The translations under genes were made by a program, and so were the position numbers. A stretch of 64,000 bases of DNA, from NCBI GenBank assembly GCA_964538065.1, contig CAZIDG010000001.1:62001-126000 (forward strand), in the 5' to 3' direction. Position 1 is the first letter of the stretch. Each line of letters starts with the position of its first letter. Source of the stretch: G963664225 sp964538065 (lineage in GTDB: Bacteria > Verrucomicrobiota > Verrucomicrobiia > Limisphaerales > UBA1319). Below, in pieces: positions 26,886-36,168 of the stretch. A model generated the notes under the pieces. It was given only the letters and a program-made list of their open reading frames with translations, did not search any database and had not been told where the DNA came from.

Positions 26886-29800
26886 ATGCAAAAACTGGCT
26901 GAAATCTGTATCCGACGCCCTGTGTTTGCGACCATGATCGTATTGACGCTGGTCGTGCTCGGGGCTGCCAGTTATTTGCGACTTAATGTGGATCGGTTTC
27001 CCTCCGTGGACCTGCCCACGGTGCGCATCAATGTGCGTTTATCGGGAGCGGCCCCAGAGGAAATGGAGTCACAGGTTTCCCAGCCGATTGAAGAATCCGT
27101 CAATACCATTCAGGGCATCAAGGAACTGCGTTCGGTGAGCGGGGCAGGATCCTCATTTGTTGTTGTTACTTTTGATTTGGACCGCGAGATTGAGGCAGCC
27201 GCCCAGGATGTGCGCGACCGGGTGGGTACGGTAACGCGTGAGTTGCCCGAAGATGTCGATCCTCCGACGATTGCGAAGGCTGACACCGATCAGTCACCGA
27301 TCCTCTCCATCGCTCTGAGCGGTGATCGTTCCCAGCGAGAGTTGACCGAAATAGCGGACAAGATCGTCAAGCCTCAGATCGAACGCTCGTCCGGGGTCGG
27401 TGAGGTCAATGTAATGGGGGGATTCGATCGTTCCATCAACGTGTGGGTGGATGCGGACCGGCTGGCGGCCTATAAACTGCCCATTACCGCTGTGCGGGAA
27501 GCGGTGGAGCGCCAGAACGCCAACACACCAGGCGGCAACGTGACGGGGTCCCTTCGGGAAATGACCCTGCGCACGATGGGGCGATTCACCGAACCGCGCG
27601 ATTTTAATGAATTGGTCATTGCCACCCGGAATGGCATCCCCATCAAGGTGCGGGACATTGGATGGGCCGAGGATGGAATCAAGGAGCAACGATCCTTTTC
27701 ACGGCTGGATGGAAAACCCACTGCCGCATTGGACGTGTTGCGCCAATCGGGGGCCAATACTGTGGAGGTCATCGAGGGGGTGAAGGAACGTCTGGCAACA
27801 TTGCGCTCGCAATTGCCCGAAGACATCAGGGTGGAGGTGATTCGCGACCAGTCCCTGTACATCCACGAAGCCCTCTATGAAATCAAACGGCATTTGGTTT
27901 TAGGCAGCATCCTTGCCTGCCTGGTGGTCATGCTTTTCATGCGAAACTGGAGGGCCACGGTGATCGCCGCTGTGGCCATTCCGACCTCTGTCATTGCTAC
28001 CTTTGGGATGATGAAGGCCCTGAATTTCACCTTGAACAGCGTAACCATGCTGGCCTTGGTGCTCATGGTAGGGGTGGTGATCGATGATGCGATCGTGGTG
28101 CTCGAGAACATCTTCCGGTTCATCGAGGAAAAGGGGATGAGACCATTCGAGGCGGCCCGCGCCGCCACGGCGGAAATTGGAATGGCGGTTATGGCGACCA
28201 CATTCAGTCTGGTGGTGATCTTTGTGCCGGTCAGTTTCATGTCGAGCATTTCGGGGCGTTTTCTGTATCAGTTTGGCATTACATCGGCAGTGGCCGTGCT
28301 GGTCAGCCTGGTGGTTTCCTTCACCTTGACCCCCATGATGAGCGCGCGATTATTGCGCACGACACGTCCAACAGATGCGCCTGCCGGCCATGCCCCCAAG
28401 TCCCGCGGCGGTTTCTATGGTTGGTTGGATCGCGGATATGTGAGTGTGCTTGGGCGTGCCTTGCGCCATCGGGCTCTGGTGGCTGCGCTGGCTTTGCTGG
28501 TCATGGTGTCGGCCATACCCCTTTACATGCTGGTGCGCCAGGAATACCTGCCCAGCAACGTGGATGAAGGCGAGTTTGACGTCATGCTGACTGCTCCCGA
28601 GGGCACTGGCATGGGGCCGATCCGCGAAATCGCCTTGAAGGTGGAGAAGGAGTTGCGCGAGACACCTGGAGTGCGGACCGTCCTGACCACGGCCGGGGGC
28701 GGATTCCTGGGGGGAGTTAATAGCGCTCGATTCTTTGTCAAGCTGGTGCCTCATGACCAGCGCACATTTCAGTGGAAAAACCTGTTTCAATGGCCGCCAT
28801 GGAAGGCGTTCAAAGACATTCATACCCAGCGCGACATCCAGCAGGACATTCGCAAGAGACTGCGCGGCCTGCCTGATGTTCGCATTTCCATCCGCAATCC
28901 GCAGACGTTCGTTGGGGGTGGGGCCAACTGGGATATTGATTTTGCGCTGCTCGGACCCGATTTGACCACGTTGTTCAACTATGCGGAACGCCTCCGTCTG
29001 AAGGGGGCGGAACTGGGCCTTTTGGATGCGGATACCACCCTGAAGCTCGACAAACCCGAGTTGCAGGTTGTGATTGACCGGGACCGCGCCGCGCGCCTGG
29101 GGGTGGACACGGAGGACATTGCCACCGCCCTGCGGATCATGGTGGGGGGCGATTTGCAGGTGACCCGCTTCAGGGATGAAAGCATGAACGAGGACTACGA
29201 CGTCCAGGTGCGCCTGCAGGAGTCCGATCGCAACACGGCTGAGGGAGTCAAACACCTGTATGTTCCGAGTCAGAGTGGAAGTCTGGTGCGTTTGGATAAC
29301 CTGGTCAAATTCGTCGCCGCCCAGACACCATCGCGCATCGACCGCCTGGATCGCCAGCGGCAGGTGAGTTTGCGCGCCTCTGTGGCGCCGGGTTTTGCGC
29401 AGGCCGATCGCATTGCTGCCCTCAAGGAGGAAGTTCAGAAAATGGGGCTCCCGACGGGGTATTCGACCCGTGTCTCAGGCCGGGCCAGCGAATTGGAAAC
29501 CACCTTCAAGGAATTTCTCTGGGCATTTGCGCTGTCGATCATTCTAATGTACATCATCCTGGCCAGCCAATTCGAAAGCCTGGTGCATCCACTGACCATC
29601 CTCCTTTCGCTGCCCATATCGGTGCCTTTTGCCTTTCTGTCCCTGCTGATTGCGAACCAGACCATCAACCTGTACTCCGCACTCGGATTGCTGGTGCTGT
29701 TTGGCGTCGTCAAGAAGAACGCGATTTTGCAGATCGACCATACCAACGGCCTTCGGGCCAAAGGGATGGAACGCATGGCAGCCATCCTCCAGGCCAATCG

Positions 29801-30068
29801 CGAGCGGCTGCGTCCGATCCTCATGACCACCTTGACGCTCATTGCGGGCATGCTGCCCCTGGCGCTGGGGCGCGGGCCTGGCGCTGAGGAGCGGCGCGCC
29901 GTGGCTGTGGTGGTCATCGGGGGGCAGGCGCTTTGTTTGCTGCTGACCCTGGTGGTGACACCGGTCGCCTATTCCCTGCTGGATGACATGGCCCGAAAAC
30001 TCCAGTGGAAACACTGGCGCATTGAAGAAGAGCAGGGGACGGCCCCCACGGGGGAAACCCCGCGATGA
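26886..30068 (+). CDS. RND efflux pump inner-membrane protein (HAE1-like)
   Basis: A 1060-residue proton-driven pump of the AcrB type. The start MQKLAEICIRRPVFATMIVLTLVVLGAASY is the usual first helix after an amphipathic segment. Twelve membrane helices surround two large porter regions. The proton-relay motif is in helix 4, GVVIDDAIVVLENI, with two adjacent Asp. The second half repeats the pattern (SALGLLVLFGVVKKNAILQID). With the adaptor 15 nt upstream it should form a tripartite pump with a TolC-like channel, perhaps the one encoded at 46314-47717. Substrates cannot be predicted. The C-terminus (RIEEEQGTAPTGETPR) is normal in length. Confidence 0.95.
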   Translation: MQKLAEICIRRPVFATMIVLTLVVLGAASYLRLNVDRFPSVDLPTVRINVRLSGAAPEEMESQVSQPIEESVNTIQGIKELRSVSGAGSSFVVVTFDLDREIEAAAQDVRDRVGTVTRELPEDVDPPTIAKADTDQSPILSIALSGDRSQRELTEIADKIVKPQIERSSGVGEVNVMGGFDRSINVWVDADRLAAYKLPITAVREAVERQNANTPGGNVTGSLREMTLRTMGRFTEPRDFNELVIATRNGIPIKVRDIGWAEDGIKEQRSFSRLDGKPTAALDVLRQSGANTVEVIEGVKERLATLRSQLPEDIRVEVIRDQSLYIHEALYEIKRHLVLGSILACLVVMLFMRNWRATVIAAVAIPTSVIATFGMMKALNFTLNSVTMLALVLMVGVVIDDAIVVLENIFRFIEEKGMRPFEAARAATAEIGMAVMATTFSLVVIFVPVSFMSSISGRFLYQFGITSAVAVLVSLVVSFTLTPMMSARLLRTTRPTDAPAGHAPKSRGGFYGWLDRGYVSVLGRALRHRALVAALALLVMVSAIPLYMLVRQEYLPSNVDEGEFDVMLTAPEGTGMGPIREIALKVEKELRETPGVRTVLTTAGGGFLGGVNSARFFVKLVPHDQRTFQWKNLFQWPPWKAFKDIHTQRDIQQDIRKRLRGLPDVRISIRNPQTFVGGGANWDIDFALLGPDLTTLFNYAERLRLKGAELGLLDADTTLKLDKPELQVVIDRDRAARLGVDTEDIATALRIMVGGDLQVTRFRDESMNEDYDVQVRLQESDRNTAEGVKHLYVPSQSGSLVRLDNLVKFVAAQTPSRIDRLDRQRQVSLRASVAPGFAQADRIAALKEEVQKMGLPTGYSTRVSGRASELETTFKEFLWAFALSIILMYIILASQFESLVHPLTILLSLPISVPFAFLSLLIANQTINLYSALGLLVLFGVVKKNAILQIDHTNGLRAKGMERMAAILQANRERLRPILMTTLTLIAGMLPLALGRGPGAEERRAVAVVVIGGQALCLLLTLVVTPVAYSLLDDMARKLQWKHWRIEEEQGTAPTGETPR

Positions 30069-30178
30069 TTTTTAACTGAACCAGTGAAAAAACACCCTCG
30101 CGCGCACGACAGCGCGTCCGGGATTCTGGTTGAAAACAAACACAACACATCCGCCAACATACAAAAGGATACAAACCG

Positions 30179-30643
30179 ATGAAACTGATTGTTGCCGCCG
30201 ACCCGTTTGCCGTGGCCCTAAAAAACGCGATTGTCGCGCACTTGAAAGAGAAGGGGCATGAAGTGGCAGATATGGGCGCCACTGAAGAAAAGGCGATCCC
30301 CTATTTCGAAAGTTGTGTTACGGTGTGCAAGGCCCTTCAAGCAGGAAAGGGGGAAAGAGCCATTCTGTTTTGTGGTACTGGCATGGGCATGGCCGTGATC
30401 GCCAACCGGTTTAAGGGCATCACAGCCTCTGTCGTGGAGTCGGTATTTGCTGCGCGGATGTGCCGGTCGATCAATAATGCGAATGTTCTCTGCCTCGGCT
30501 CCATGATATGGGGCGAGTGGATGGCCAAGGAGGCCGTGGATACATTTCTCACAACCAACCTGGCCGATGGCCTGCCGCAGTTTGCCGATTTCCTTAAAGA
30601 CGCCAGTTGCAAGGTGGCTGCCATCGATCCCGCGCGTCTGTAA
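30179..30643 (+). CDS. RpiB/LacA/LacB family sugar-phosphate isomerase
   Basis: A 154-residue alpha/beta protein. The active-site loop LFCGTGMGMAV places the catalytic base Cys65 as in RpiB. Two histidines used by ribose-5-phosphate isomerase B are replaced: the N-terminal 'SDH-GG' position reads AADPFAV, and the 'EHNDANV' position reads SINNANV with Ile98. That makes it closer to LacA/LacB-type or to the tetrose/tetronate isomerases of the family than to true RpiB. A good AAAGGA lies 9 nt before ATG 30179. It stands alone between the RND pump and uppP. Confidence 0.82.
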   Translation: MKLIVAADPFAVALKNAIVAHLKEKGHEVADMGATEEKAIPYFESCVTVCKALQAGKGERAILFCGTGMGMAVIANRFKGITASVVESVFAARMCRSINNANVLCLGSMIWGEWMAKEAVDTFLTTNLADGLPQFADFLKDASCKVAAIDPARL

Positions 30644-30759
30644 AATCGCACTTCGATAACGAGACATTGCTTCAGACACAGTCCCTTTTTCAGCGGAACA
30701 AGGGCAGAGGCACCCCACTGGCAGCGCAGGTTTCCGGATATTGTCGGGGTGTTCTCTGT

Positions 30760-30779
30760 CATTTGGTGATTGCCAAATG
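30760..30779. repeat. Perfect hairpin upstream of uppP
   Basis: catttgg (30760-30766) and ccaaatg (30773-30779) form a 7-bp palindrome with a 6-nt loop, 25 nt before the uppP start. The right half is echoed by TTGCCATTTA at 30787-30796. It could be an operator or a leader hairpin; there is no T-tract. Confidence 0.35.
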
Positions 30780-30804
30780 AAGTGGTTTGCCATTTAACCA
30801 TGCG

Positions 30805-31587
30805 ATGCGTGAATGGCTCGACATCATTTTGTTAGGCATTATTGAAGGGGTGACCGAATTTTTGCCGGTCTCCTCGACTGGCCATCTGTTGCTGGCAGAG
30901 AAAATCCTGCCGCAACAGTCCGACGTTTTTAATATCGTCATCCAAAGCGCGGCCGTGTTGTCGGTGATCCTGGTGTTCAAGGACCGCGTGAAGCAAATGG
31001 TCTTCCAGTGGCGTGATCCCGCCGTGCGTGATTATATCTTCAAGTTGCTGCTGGCCTTTGTGATCACCGGGGTGGGAGGGGTGCTGCTCAAGAAAGCCGG
31101 TCTCAAGTTGCCCAAGGATGCGGCCCCTGTGGCCTGGGCCACCCTGGTGGGCGGCGTGCTGTTTCTTGTCTTGGAAATGTGGTTGAAGAAACGTCCGAAA
31201 ACAGACGCCATTTCATGGGTGGTAGTTGCCGCAAACGCCCTTGCTCAACTCGTGGCCGCTGTTTTCCCGGGCACATCGCGCAGCGGCGCATGCATTTTGT
31301 TTTCGCTTGCGTTGGGAGTGAGCCGTCCCGCTGCTGCGGAGTTCTCGTTCCTGTTGGGCGTGCCCACCTTGTTGTCGGCGGGCGCCTTGGAATTAGCGTC
31401 TGAATTTCTCAAAAAGGACGGAGCCCACGAGCCCCTGGGGTTGTTGTTACTGGGATGCGTGGTGGCGGGCGTCACAGCCTTCATTTCGGTCAAATGGCTC
31501 ATGAGGTTCATTCAAACGCACACTTTCACGGGGTTTGGCTGGTACCGGATTGTCCTCGGCATTTTGATCCTCGTCATGCTGCGCTGA
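30805..31587 (+). CDS. uppP: Undecaprenyl-diphosphatase
   Basis: A 260-residue integral membrane enzyme that dephosphorylates undecaprenyl diphosphate to recycle the peptidoglycan carrier lipid; overproduction gives bacitracin resistance. Both active-site motifs are intact: GIIEGVTEFLPVSSTGHLLL (near residues 11-30, E-rich plus PVSSTGH) and FPGTSRSGACIL (about 154-165). Seven to eight membrane helices are evident. ATG 30805 matches the usual N-terminus; a TTG 18 nt upstream is in frame. The gene is single, with an intergenic palindrome upstream. Confidence 0.95.
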   Translation: MREWLDIILLGIIEGVTEFLPVSSTGHLLLAEKILPQQSDVFNIVIQSAAVLSVILVFKDRVKQMVFQWRDPAVRDYIFKLLLAFVITGVGGVLLKKAGLKLPKDAAPVAWATLVGGVLFLVLEMWLKKRPKTDAISWVVVAANALAQLVAAVFPGTSRSGACILFSLALGVSRPAAAEFSFLLGVPTLLSAGALELASEFLKKDGAHEPLGLLLLGCVVAGVTAFISVKWLMRFIQTHTFTGFGWYRIVLGILILVMLR

Positions 31588-31660
31588 TTCGGCATCTTCG
31601 GCCGATCATTCCCGCATCTTGAAAAATCGATTCCCATGGCATGGGGAATGGGATAGGCTG

Positions 31661-32596
31661 ATGCCAGATCATATGAATACGCTTGGCACTCGCCGTTCTT
31701 TTATCAAGCACGCTGCGCTCGCAAGTCTGGCCATGGCCGCGGCGCCCGTGTGGACACCTCTTGCCACTCAGGCTGTGGAACCGTTCAAGCGCCCCGGTCA
31801 GGCCCGCCTGGCCTTGAGCCTGGCAGCCTATTCGTTGCGGCAATACTTCGATCACAAGGATCCGGCCAAGCGAATCACCATGCTGGATTTCATCGACTAT
31901 TGCGCCGACCACGGCTGCGCTGGCGCCGAGGTGACCAGCTATTATTTTCCCAAGGCGCTTACGGAGGATTTCTTATTGCAGGTCCGCCGCCGCGCCTATT
32001 TGCGCGGGGTGGCGCTCAGTGGCACCGCGGTTGGCAATAATTTCGTGCTCGCCAAGGGTCCCAAACGTGATGAGCAAATTGCGATGGTTAAGAAGTGGGT
32101 CGATCATTCGGCGGTCATGGGCCTGTCGCATATTCGTGTGTTTGCCGGACCGACTGGATCGATGCCCAAAGACGACGCCATTCGCTGCTGCATCGAGGCT
32201 CTCGAGGAGTGTGGCGAGTACGCGGGGCGCAAGGGAGTGTTTTTGGGTCTGGAAAACCATGGTGGCATTGTGGCCGATCCCGACGATCTCCTGGGGATCA
32301 TCAAGGCGGTCAAATGTCCCTGGGTGGGCATCAATCTCGATTCCGGCAATTTCCAGACGGACGATCCGTATGCCGACCTGGCCCGCTGCGTGCCCTATGC
32401 TGTAAATGTGCAGATCAAGGTCGAGATCACCCCACGCGGGAAATCGAAGCAATGGTCCGACATTCCCCGTCTGGTCAAAATGCTGCGCGACGGCAATTAC
32501 CAGGGATATGTCGCCCTCGAATATGAGGCTGCCGAGGATCCTTTCACCGCTGTGCCTCGTTTCCTGAAAGCCATTCAGGACGCTCTGGCGGCCTAA
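31661..32596 (+). CDS. Tat-exported sugar phosphate isomerase/epimerase-like protein
   Basis: A 311-residue TIM-barrel protein of the xylose-isomerase-like superfamily. The N-terminus has a twin-arginine signal (TRRSFIKHAALASLAMAAAP). Barrel strands carry LSLAAYSLRQYF, CAGAEVTSYYF, GLSHIRVFAG, the metal Glu in VFLGLENHGGI, the Asp in VGINLDSGNF, the VQIKVEI strand, and the final Glu in YVALEYE. The pattern of metal ligands is largely intact, unlike the barrel fused to ThuA at 7827. ATG 31661 is preferred because GGGA lies 7 nt upstream; ATG 31673 is possible. An imperfect inverted repeat (attccc/gggaat, 31630-31649) precedes it. Substrate unknown; 3-keto-sugar or inositol-like epimerisation is plausible. 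Confidence 0.83.
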   Translation: MPDHMNTLGTRRSFIKHAALASLAMAAAPVWTPLATQAVEPFKRPGQARLALSLAAYSLRQYFDHKDPAKRITMLDFIDYCADHGCAGAEVTSYYFPKALTEDFLLQVRRRAYLRGVALSGTAVGNNFVLAKGPKRDEQIAMVKKWVDHSAVMGLSHIRVFAGPTGSMPKDDAIRCCIEALEECGEYAGRKGVFLGLENHGGIVADPDDLLGIIKAVKCPWVGINLDSGNFQTDDPYADLARCVPYAVNVQIKVEITPRGKSKQWSDIPRLVKMLRDGNYQGYVALEYEAAEDPFTAVPRFLKAIQDALAA

Positions 32597-32607
32597 AAAA
32601 CGTTTGC

Positions 32608-33042
32608 ATGGATAACGAGAATGTGGTCATTCACCCTTCCCGCATCCAGGGCATGGGTGGATTTGCCCGGCGCCCTTTGGCACGTGGGACGCACGTGATC
32701 GAATACGTGGGGCGCAAGATCCTCAAGGCCGAATCCCTGATCGAGTGCGAACGAGACAACGAATACGTGTTCGCGCTCGATGATCAGTATGACCTGGATG
32801 GCAATGTGGACTGGAATCCCGCAAGGTTCCTCAATCACAGTTGTTCGCCCAATTGCGAGGCGGAGTTGATCGAGGGACACATCTGGATCACCGCCTTGCG
32901 AGACATTATGGAAGACGAGGAACTCACGTTTGACTATGGGTATGATCTTGTGGATTACAAGGATCATCCTTGTCATTGCGGGGCGCCCAATTGCTATGGG
33001 TACATTGTTTCAGCCGAACTTCGAAAAACGAAAGCCGATTAA
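32608..33042 (+). CDS. SET-domain protein-lysine methyltransferase-like protein
   Basis: A 144-residue minimal SET protein, expected to transfer methyl from SAM to a protein lysine. The core elements are all present: G-x-G start IQGMGGFARRPLARG (13-27), RFLNHSCSPNCEA (73-85) and the pseudoknot strand EELTFDYGYD (104-113). A post-SET zinc motif CHCGAPNC (122-129, CxCx4C) would use Cys79 as fourth ligand. Bacterial SET proteins are known from Chlamydiae, Legionella and some environmental lineages. This one has no secretion signal, so an internal target such as a ribosomal or DNA-binding protein is more likely. Its stop overlaps the helicase start in TAATG. Confidence 0.88.
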   Translation: MDNENVVIHPSRIQGMGGFARRPLARGTHVIEYVGRKILKAESLIECERDNEYVFALDDQYDLDGNVDWNPARFLNHSCSPNCEAELIEGHIWITALRDIMEDEELTFDYGYDLVDYKDHPCHCGAPNCYGYIVSAELRKTKAD

Positions 33043-35600
33043 TGGATAATCCCCTTTACCGTCTGTTACCCAAGGGTGACCGCATTACCTCCGACGATCT
33101 TTTGGACCGTTTCCTGCAATATGTCGATGAGAAGGGGCTTCAGTTGTACACGACCCAGGAGGAGGCCGTTCTTGCCTTGTTTGAAGGGTCCAATGTGATT
33201 TTGAACACGCCCACCGGCTCAGGGAAGTCGCTTGTGGCCACGGCGCTCCATTTCAAGGGGCTCGCCGAGGGCCGCCGGTCGGTCTATACGTGCCCGATCA
33301 AGGCGTTGGTGAATGAGAAATTTCTCGCTCTGTGCCGGGAATTTGGCCCGGAACAGGTCGGCATGAGCACCGGCGATGCCACAGTCAATCGCGACGCTCC
33401 CATTCTGTGCTGCACGGCGGAGGTGCTTGCCAATATCGCCCTCAGGGAAGGTGACAAGGCGGACGTCGGCGAAGTCATCATGGACGAGTTCCATTATTAT
33501 GCCGATCGCGAGCGGGGTGTGGCCTGGCAGGTGCCTTTGCTGACCCTGCCGCAGGCGCGGTTTCTGCTGATGTCCGCAACACTCGGGGACACGACCTTTT
33601 TTGAACGGGAATTAACATCATTGAATGGCCGTTCGACCGTGGTGGTGCAATCGCACAGCCGTCCCGTACCGCTCGAGTTCAAGTACTCGGAAACGCTCCT
33701 GGAACATGCCATTGAGGAGCTTGTGGCGGAAGGCAAGGCGCCCATCTACATCGTGCATTTCACCCAGATGGAGGCGGCGGAATCCGCACAAAATTTCCTG
33801 AGCTTGAATTTCTGCACCCGAGAGGAGAAAAGCGCCATCGCCGACGCCCTGGCCGGGTTCAAATTCACCAGCCCGTATGGTCCTGACATTCGCAAGTACC
33901 TCAAGCATGGCGTGGGACTTCATCATGCGGGGCTGCTGCCCAAGTACCGCGTGCTCGTGGAGCAATTGGCTCAGCGTGGCTGGCTCAAGGTCATTTGCGG
34001 CACCGACACCCTCGGGGTCGGGATCAATGTGCCCTTGCGCACGGTCCTGTTCACCCGGCTGTGCAAATATGACGGCCAGAAGACCGGCATTCTTACCGCC
34101 CGTGATTTTCATCAGATCGCGGGGCGTGCGGGACGCAAGGGTTTCGACGACAAGGGATGGGTGGTCGTTCAGGCTCCCGAACACATCATTGAGAATCTCC
34201 AGTTGGAGCAAAAATGCGCGGGGGATCCGAAAAAACTGCGCAAGATCGTCAAACGCAAACCGCCCGAAAAGGGTTTTGTTTCCTGGAACAAGGACACCTT
34301 TAACCGCCTCCTGGGTGCCAAACCCGAACAGTTGACCTCGCGCTTCCAGGTCACCCACGGCATGATGCTTAACGTCATGAGCCGCGATGGTGACGGCTGC
34401 CTGGCCATGCAGGATCTCATCCGGCGCTGCCACGAATCGCCCAACGCCAAGAACGCGCATCGCAAGCGCGCCTGGCAGTTGTTCCGATCCCTGGTGGAGC
34501 GGCGCATCATCGAGTTCATACCCCGCACCGAAACAGGTCGTTACATGCGGGTTAATGTCGATTTGCAGGACGATTTTTCGCTCGATCAAACACTCTCATT
34601 GTACGTTCTCGATACAATTCGCCTGCTGGATCCTGCCGCGCCGGATTACGCGCTGGATCTTCTGACCGTCGTCGAGTCCATCCAGGAGAATCCTGACATC
34701 ATCCTCCGCAAGCAGCTCGATCAGGTGAAGACGGAGAAAATGACCGAGATGAAAATGCAGGGGATGGATTACGAGCAACGCATGGCCGAACTGGAGTTGC
34801 TCGAGTATCCCAAGCCGAAGCGGGAATTCATTTACAGCACGTTCAACGCCTTCTCGGACAAGCATCCGTGGGTGGGCCAGGAAAACATCCGGCCCAAATC
34901 CATCGTGCGCGAAATGTTCGAGCAGTTCATGTCGTTCGCCGATTACATCCGCGCCTATGAATTGCAGCGCGCCGAAGGCGTCCTGCTGCGTTATTTGTCG
35001 CAGGTCTATAAAGCGTTGTGCCAGACCGTGCCTGACGCCGCCAAAACCGACGTGGTTCGCGAGATGGAAACCTATCTTCAGACTATGATCCGGTCGGTGG
35101 ACTCGAGCTTGCTCGATGAATGGGAGCGTTTGCGCAATCCCAATTATGTTCCTCGTGAGACCGCTGGAGAGGAGGCCCTGCCGGAACAACCCGAGGACAT
35201 CACGCGCAACCGGAAAAACTTCACCGCGCTGATTCGCAACAATGTGTTTGCCATCGTGCGCGCCCTGGCCACTGACAATTACGAAGCCGTGCTTGCAGCC
35301 CTGGACACACCTGCTGATCTGGATGGAAATCCCTGGACCCTGGACCGGTTGGCAAAAATCATGGATGCCTATTATGTGGACCATAAGCGCATTCTGCTCG
35401 ATCCCAACGCCCGCAATATCCGGCACACCTATGTCCAGCCGGCCGAGGATGGCCGTTCGTGGCGGGTTCAGCAGATTCTCGTGGATCCGGAGGAGCACAA
35501 CGACTGGATGCTCGATTTCCACATCGATCTTGCCCGTGCCCGTGAACTCAACCAGCCCGTGCTGCAACTCCGCAGCCTTGGGCCGGTGAGCCAGTTGTGA
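33042..35600 (+). CDS. Ski2-like DEAD/DEAH helicase with DUF3516-type C-terminus
   Basis: An 852-residue superfamily 2 helicase. Its ATG shares one base with the stop of the SET gene, which fixes the start. The motifs are Q-like TTQEEAVLAL, Walker A NTPTGSGKSL (about 55-64), Ia TCPIKALVNEKF, Walker B as VIMDEFHYY (DEFH), III LLMSATLG, V GTDTLGVGINVPLRTV and VI QIAGRAGRKGFD. The residues HHAGLLPKYR between domains are typical of Ski2/Mtr4-like enzymes. The C-terminal 400 residues match the helical domain found in bacterial members of this group. RNA unwinding or RNP remodelling is inferred from relatives. No helicase-linked nuclease is nearby. Confidence 0.9.
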   Translation: MDNPLYRLLPKGDRITSDDLLDRFLQYVDEKGLQLYTTQEEAVLALFEGSNVILNTPTGSGKSLVATALHFKGLAEGRRSVYTCPIKALVNEKFLALCREFGPEQVGMSTGDATVNRDAPILCCTAEVLANIALREGDKADVGEVIMDEFHYYADRERGVAWQVPLLTLPQARFLLMSATLGDTTFFERELTSLNGRSTVVVQSHSRPVPLEFKYSETLLEHAIEELVAEGKAPIYIVHFTQMEAAESAQNFLSLNFCTREEKSAIADALAGFKFTSPYGPDIRKYLKHGVGLHHAGLLPKYRVLVEQLAQRGWLKVICGTDTLGVGINVPLRTVLFTRLCKYDGQKTGILTARDFHQIAGRAGRKGFDDKGWVVVQAPEHIIENLQLEQKCAGDPKKLRKIVKRKPPEKGFVSWNKDTFNRLLGAKPEQLTSRFQVTHGMMLNVMSRDGDGCLAMQDLIRRCHESPNAKNAHRKRAWQLFRSLVERRIIEFIPRTETGRYMRVNVDLQDDFSLDQTLSLYVLDTIRLLDPAAPDYALDLLTVVESIQENPDIILRKQLDQVKTEKMTEMKMQGMDYEQRMAELELLEYPKPKREFIYSTFNAFSDKHPWVGQENIRPKSIVREMFEQFMSFADYIRAYELQRAEGVLLRYLSQVYKALCQTVPDAAKTDVVREMETYLQTMIRSVDSSLLDEWERLRNPNYVPRETAGEEALPEQPEDITRNRKNFTALIRNNVFAIVRALATDNYEAVLAALDTPADLDGNPWTLDRLAKIMDAYYVDHKRILLDPNARNIRHTYVQPAEDGRSWRVQQILVDPEEHNDWMLDFHIDLARARELNQPVLQLRSLGPVSQL

Positions 35601-35646
35601 CCCATGCGCGATATCCGATGACAATATCCTGTAATCAAGAGCTATT

Positions 35647-36066
35647 ATGAAATCTCTGACTGATTATCTGTGGTTCGAGGTCCCCCAACGGCGGGGCTTT
35701 ATCAATATTACCTCCACTGTGGAAAAACTGCTGCACAAGAGCGGCGTCAAGGAGGGGCTTTGTCTCGTCAACGCCATGCATATCACCGCGTCGGTGTTCA
35801 TCAACGACGACGAAAGTGGTTTACATCACGATTACGATGTCTGGCTTGAGAAGTTGGCGCCTCATGAGCCCGTTTCCCAATATCAGCACAATCGCACGGG
35901 CGAGGACAATGCGGATGCTCACATGAAACGCCAGATCATGGGCCGCGAGGTCGTGGTGGCGATCACCCAGGGGCGTCTTGATCTGGGGCCTTGGGAGCAG
36001 ATCTTTTACGGCGAATTTGATGGGAACCGCCGTAAGCGTGTGCTGGTCAAGATTATCGGTGAGTAG
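35647..36066 (+). CDS. YjbQ/UPF0047 family protein
   Basis: A 139-residue compact beta-sandwich protein recognised by FINITSTVEKLLHKSG, the strand GLCLVNAMHITASVFINDDESGL, HNRTGEDNADAHMKRQIMGREVVVAIT and LDLGPWEQIFYGEFDGNRRKRVLVKI. The invariant His, Asn and Glu residues around AHMKRQ are present. Family members have weak thiamine-phosphate synthase activity in vivo when overproduced; the physiological role is unresolved. It lies 46 nt after the helicase and may belong to the same transcript. Confidence 0.9.
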   Translation: MKSLTDYLWFEVPQRRGFINITSTVEKLLHKSGVKEGLCLVNAMHITASVFINDDESGLHHDYDVWLEKLAPHEPVSQYQHNRTGEDNADAHMKRQIMGREVVVAITQGRLDLGPWEQIFYGEFDGNRRKRVLVKIIGE

Positions 36067-36082
36067 TGCCATCCTCGTGCCA

Positions 36083-36120
36083 GCCGGCGTTTAAGGCATG
36101 CGTAGGGAGCCCTTACCGGC
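36083..36120. repeat. Two-part hairpin between yjbQ-like gene and esterase
   Basis: CCGG (36084-36087) and TAAGG (36092-36096) pair with CCTTA (36111-36115) and CCGG (36116-36119), giving a bulged stem. No T-tract follows, so it is a weak candidate for a terminator or regulatory structure. Confidence 0.25.
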
Positions 36121-36168
36121 GGATGTCATTGCATTGCAACGGGGGCTTGGTGTATTAAAGTGTCAGCC

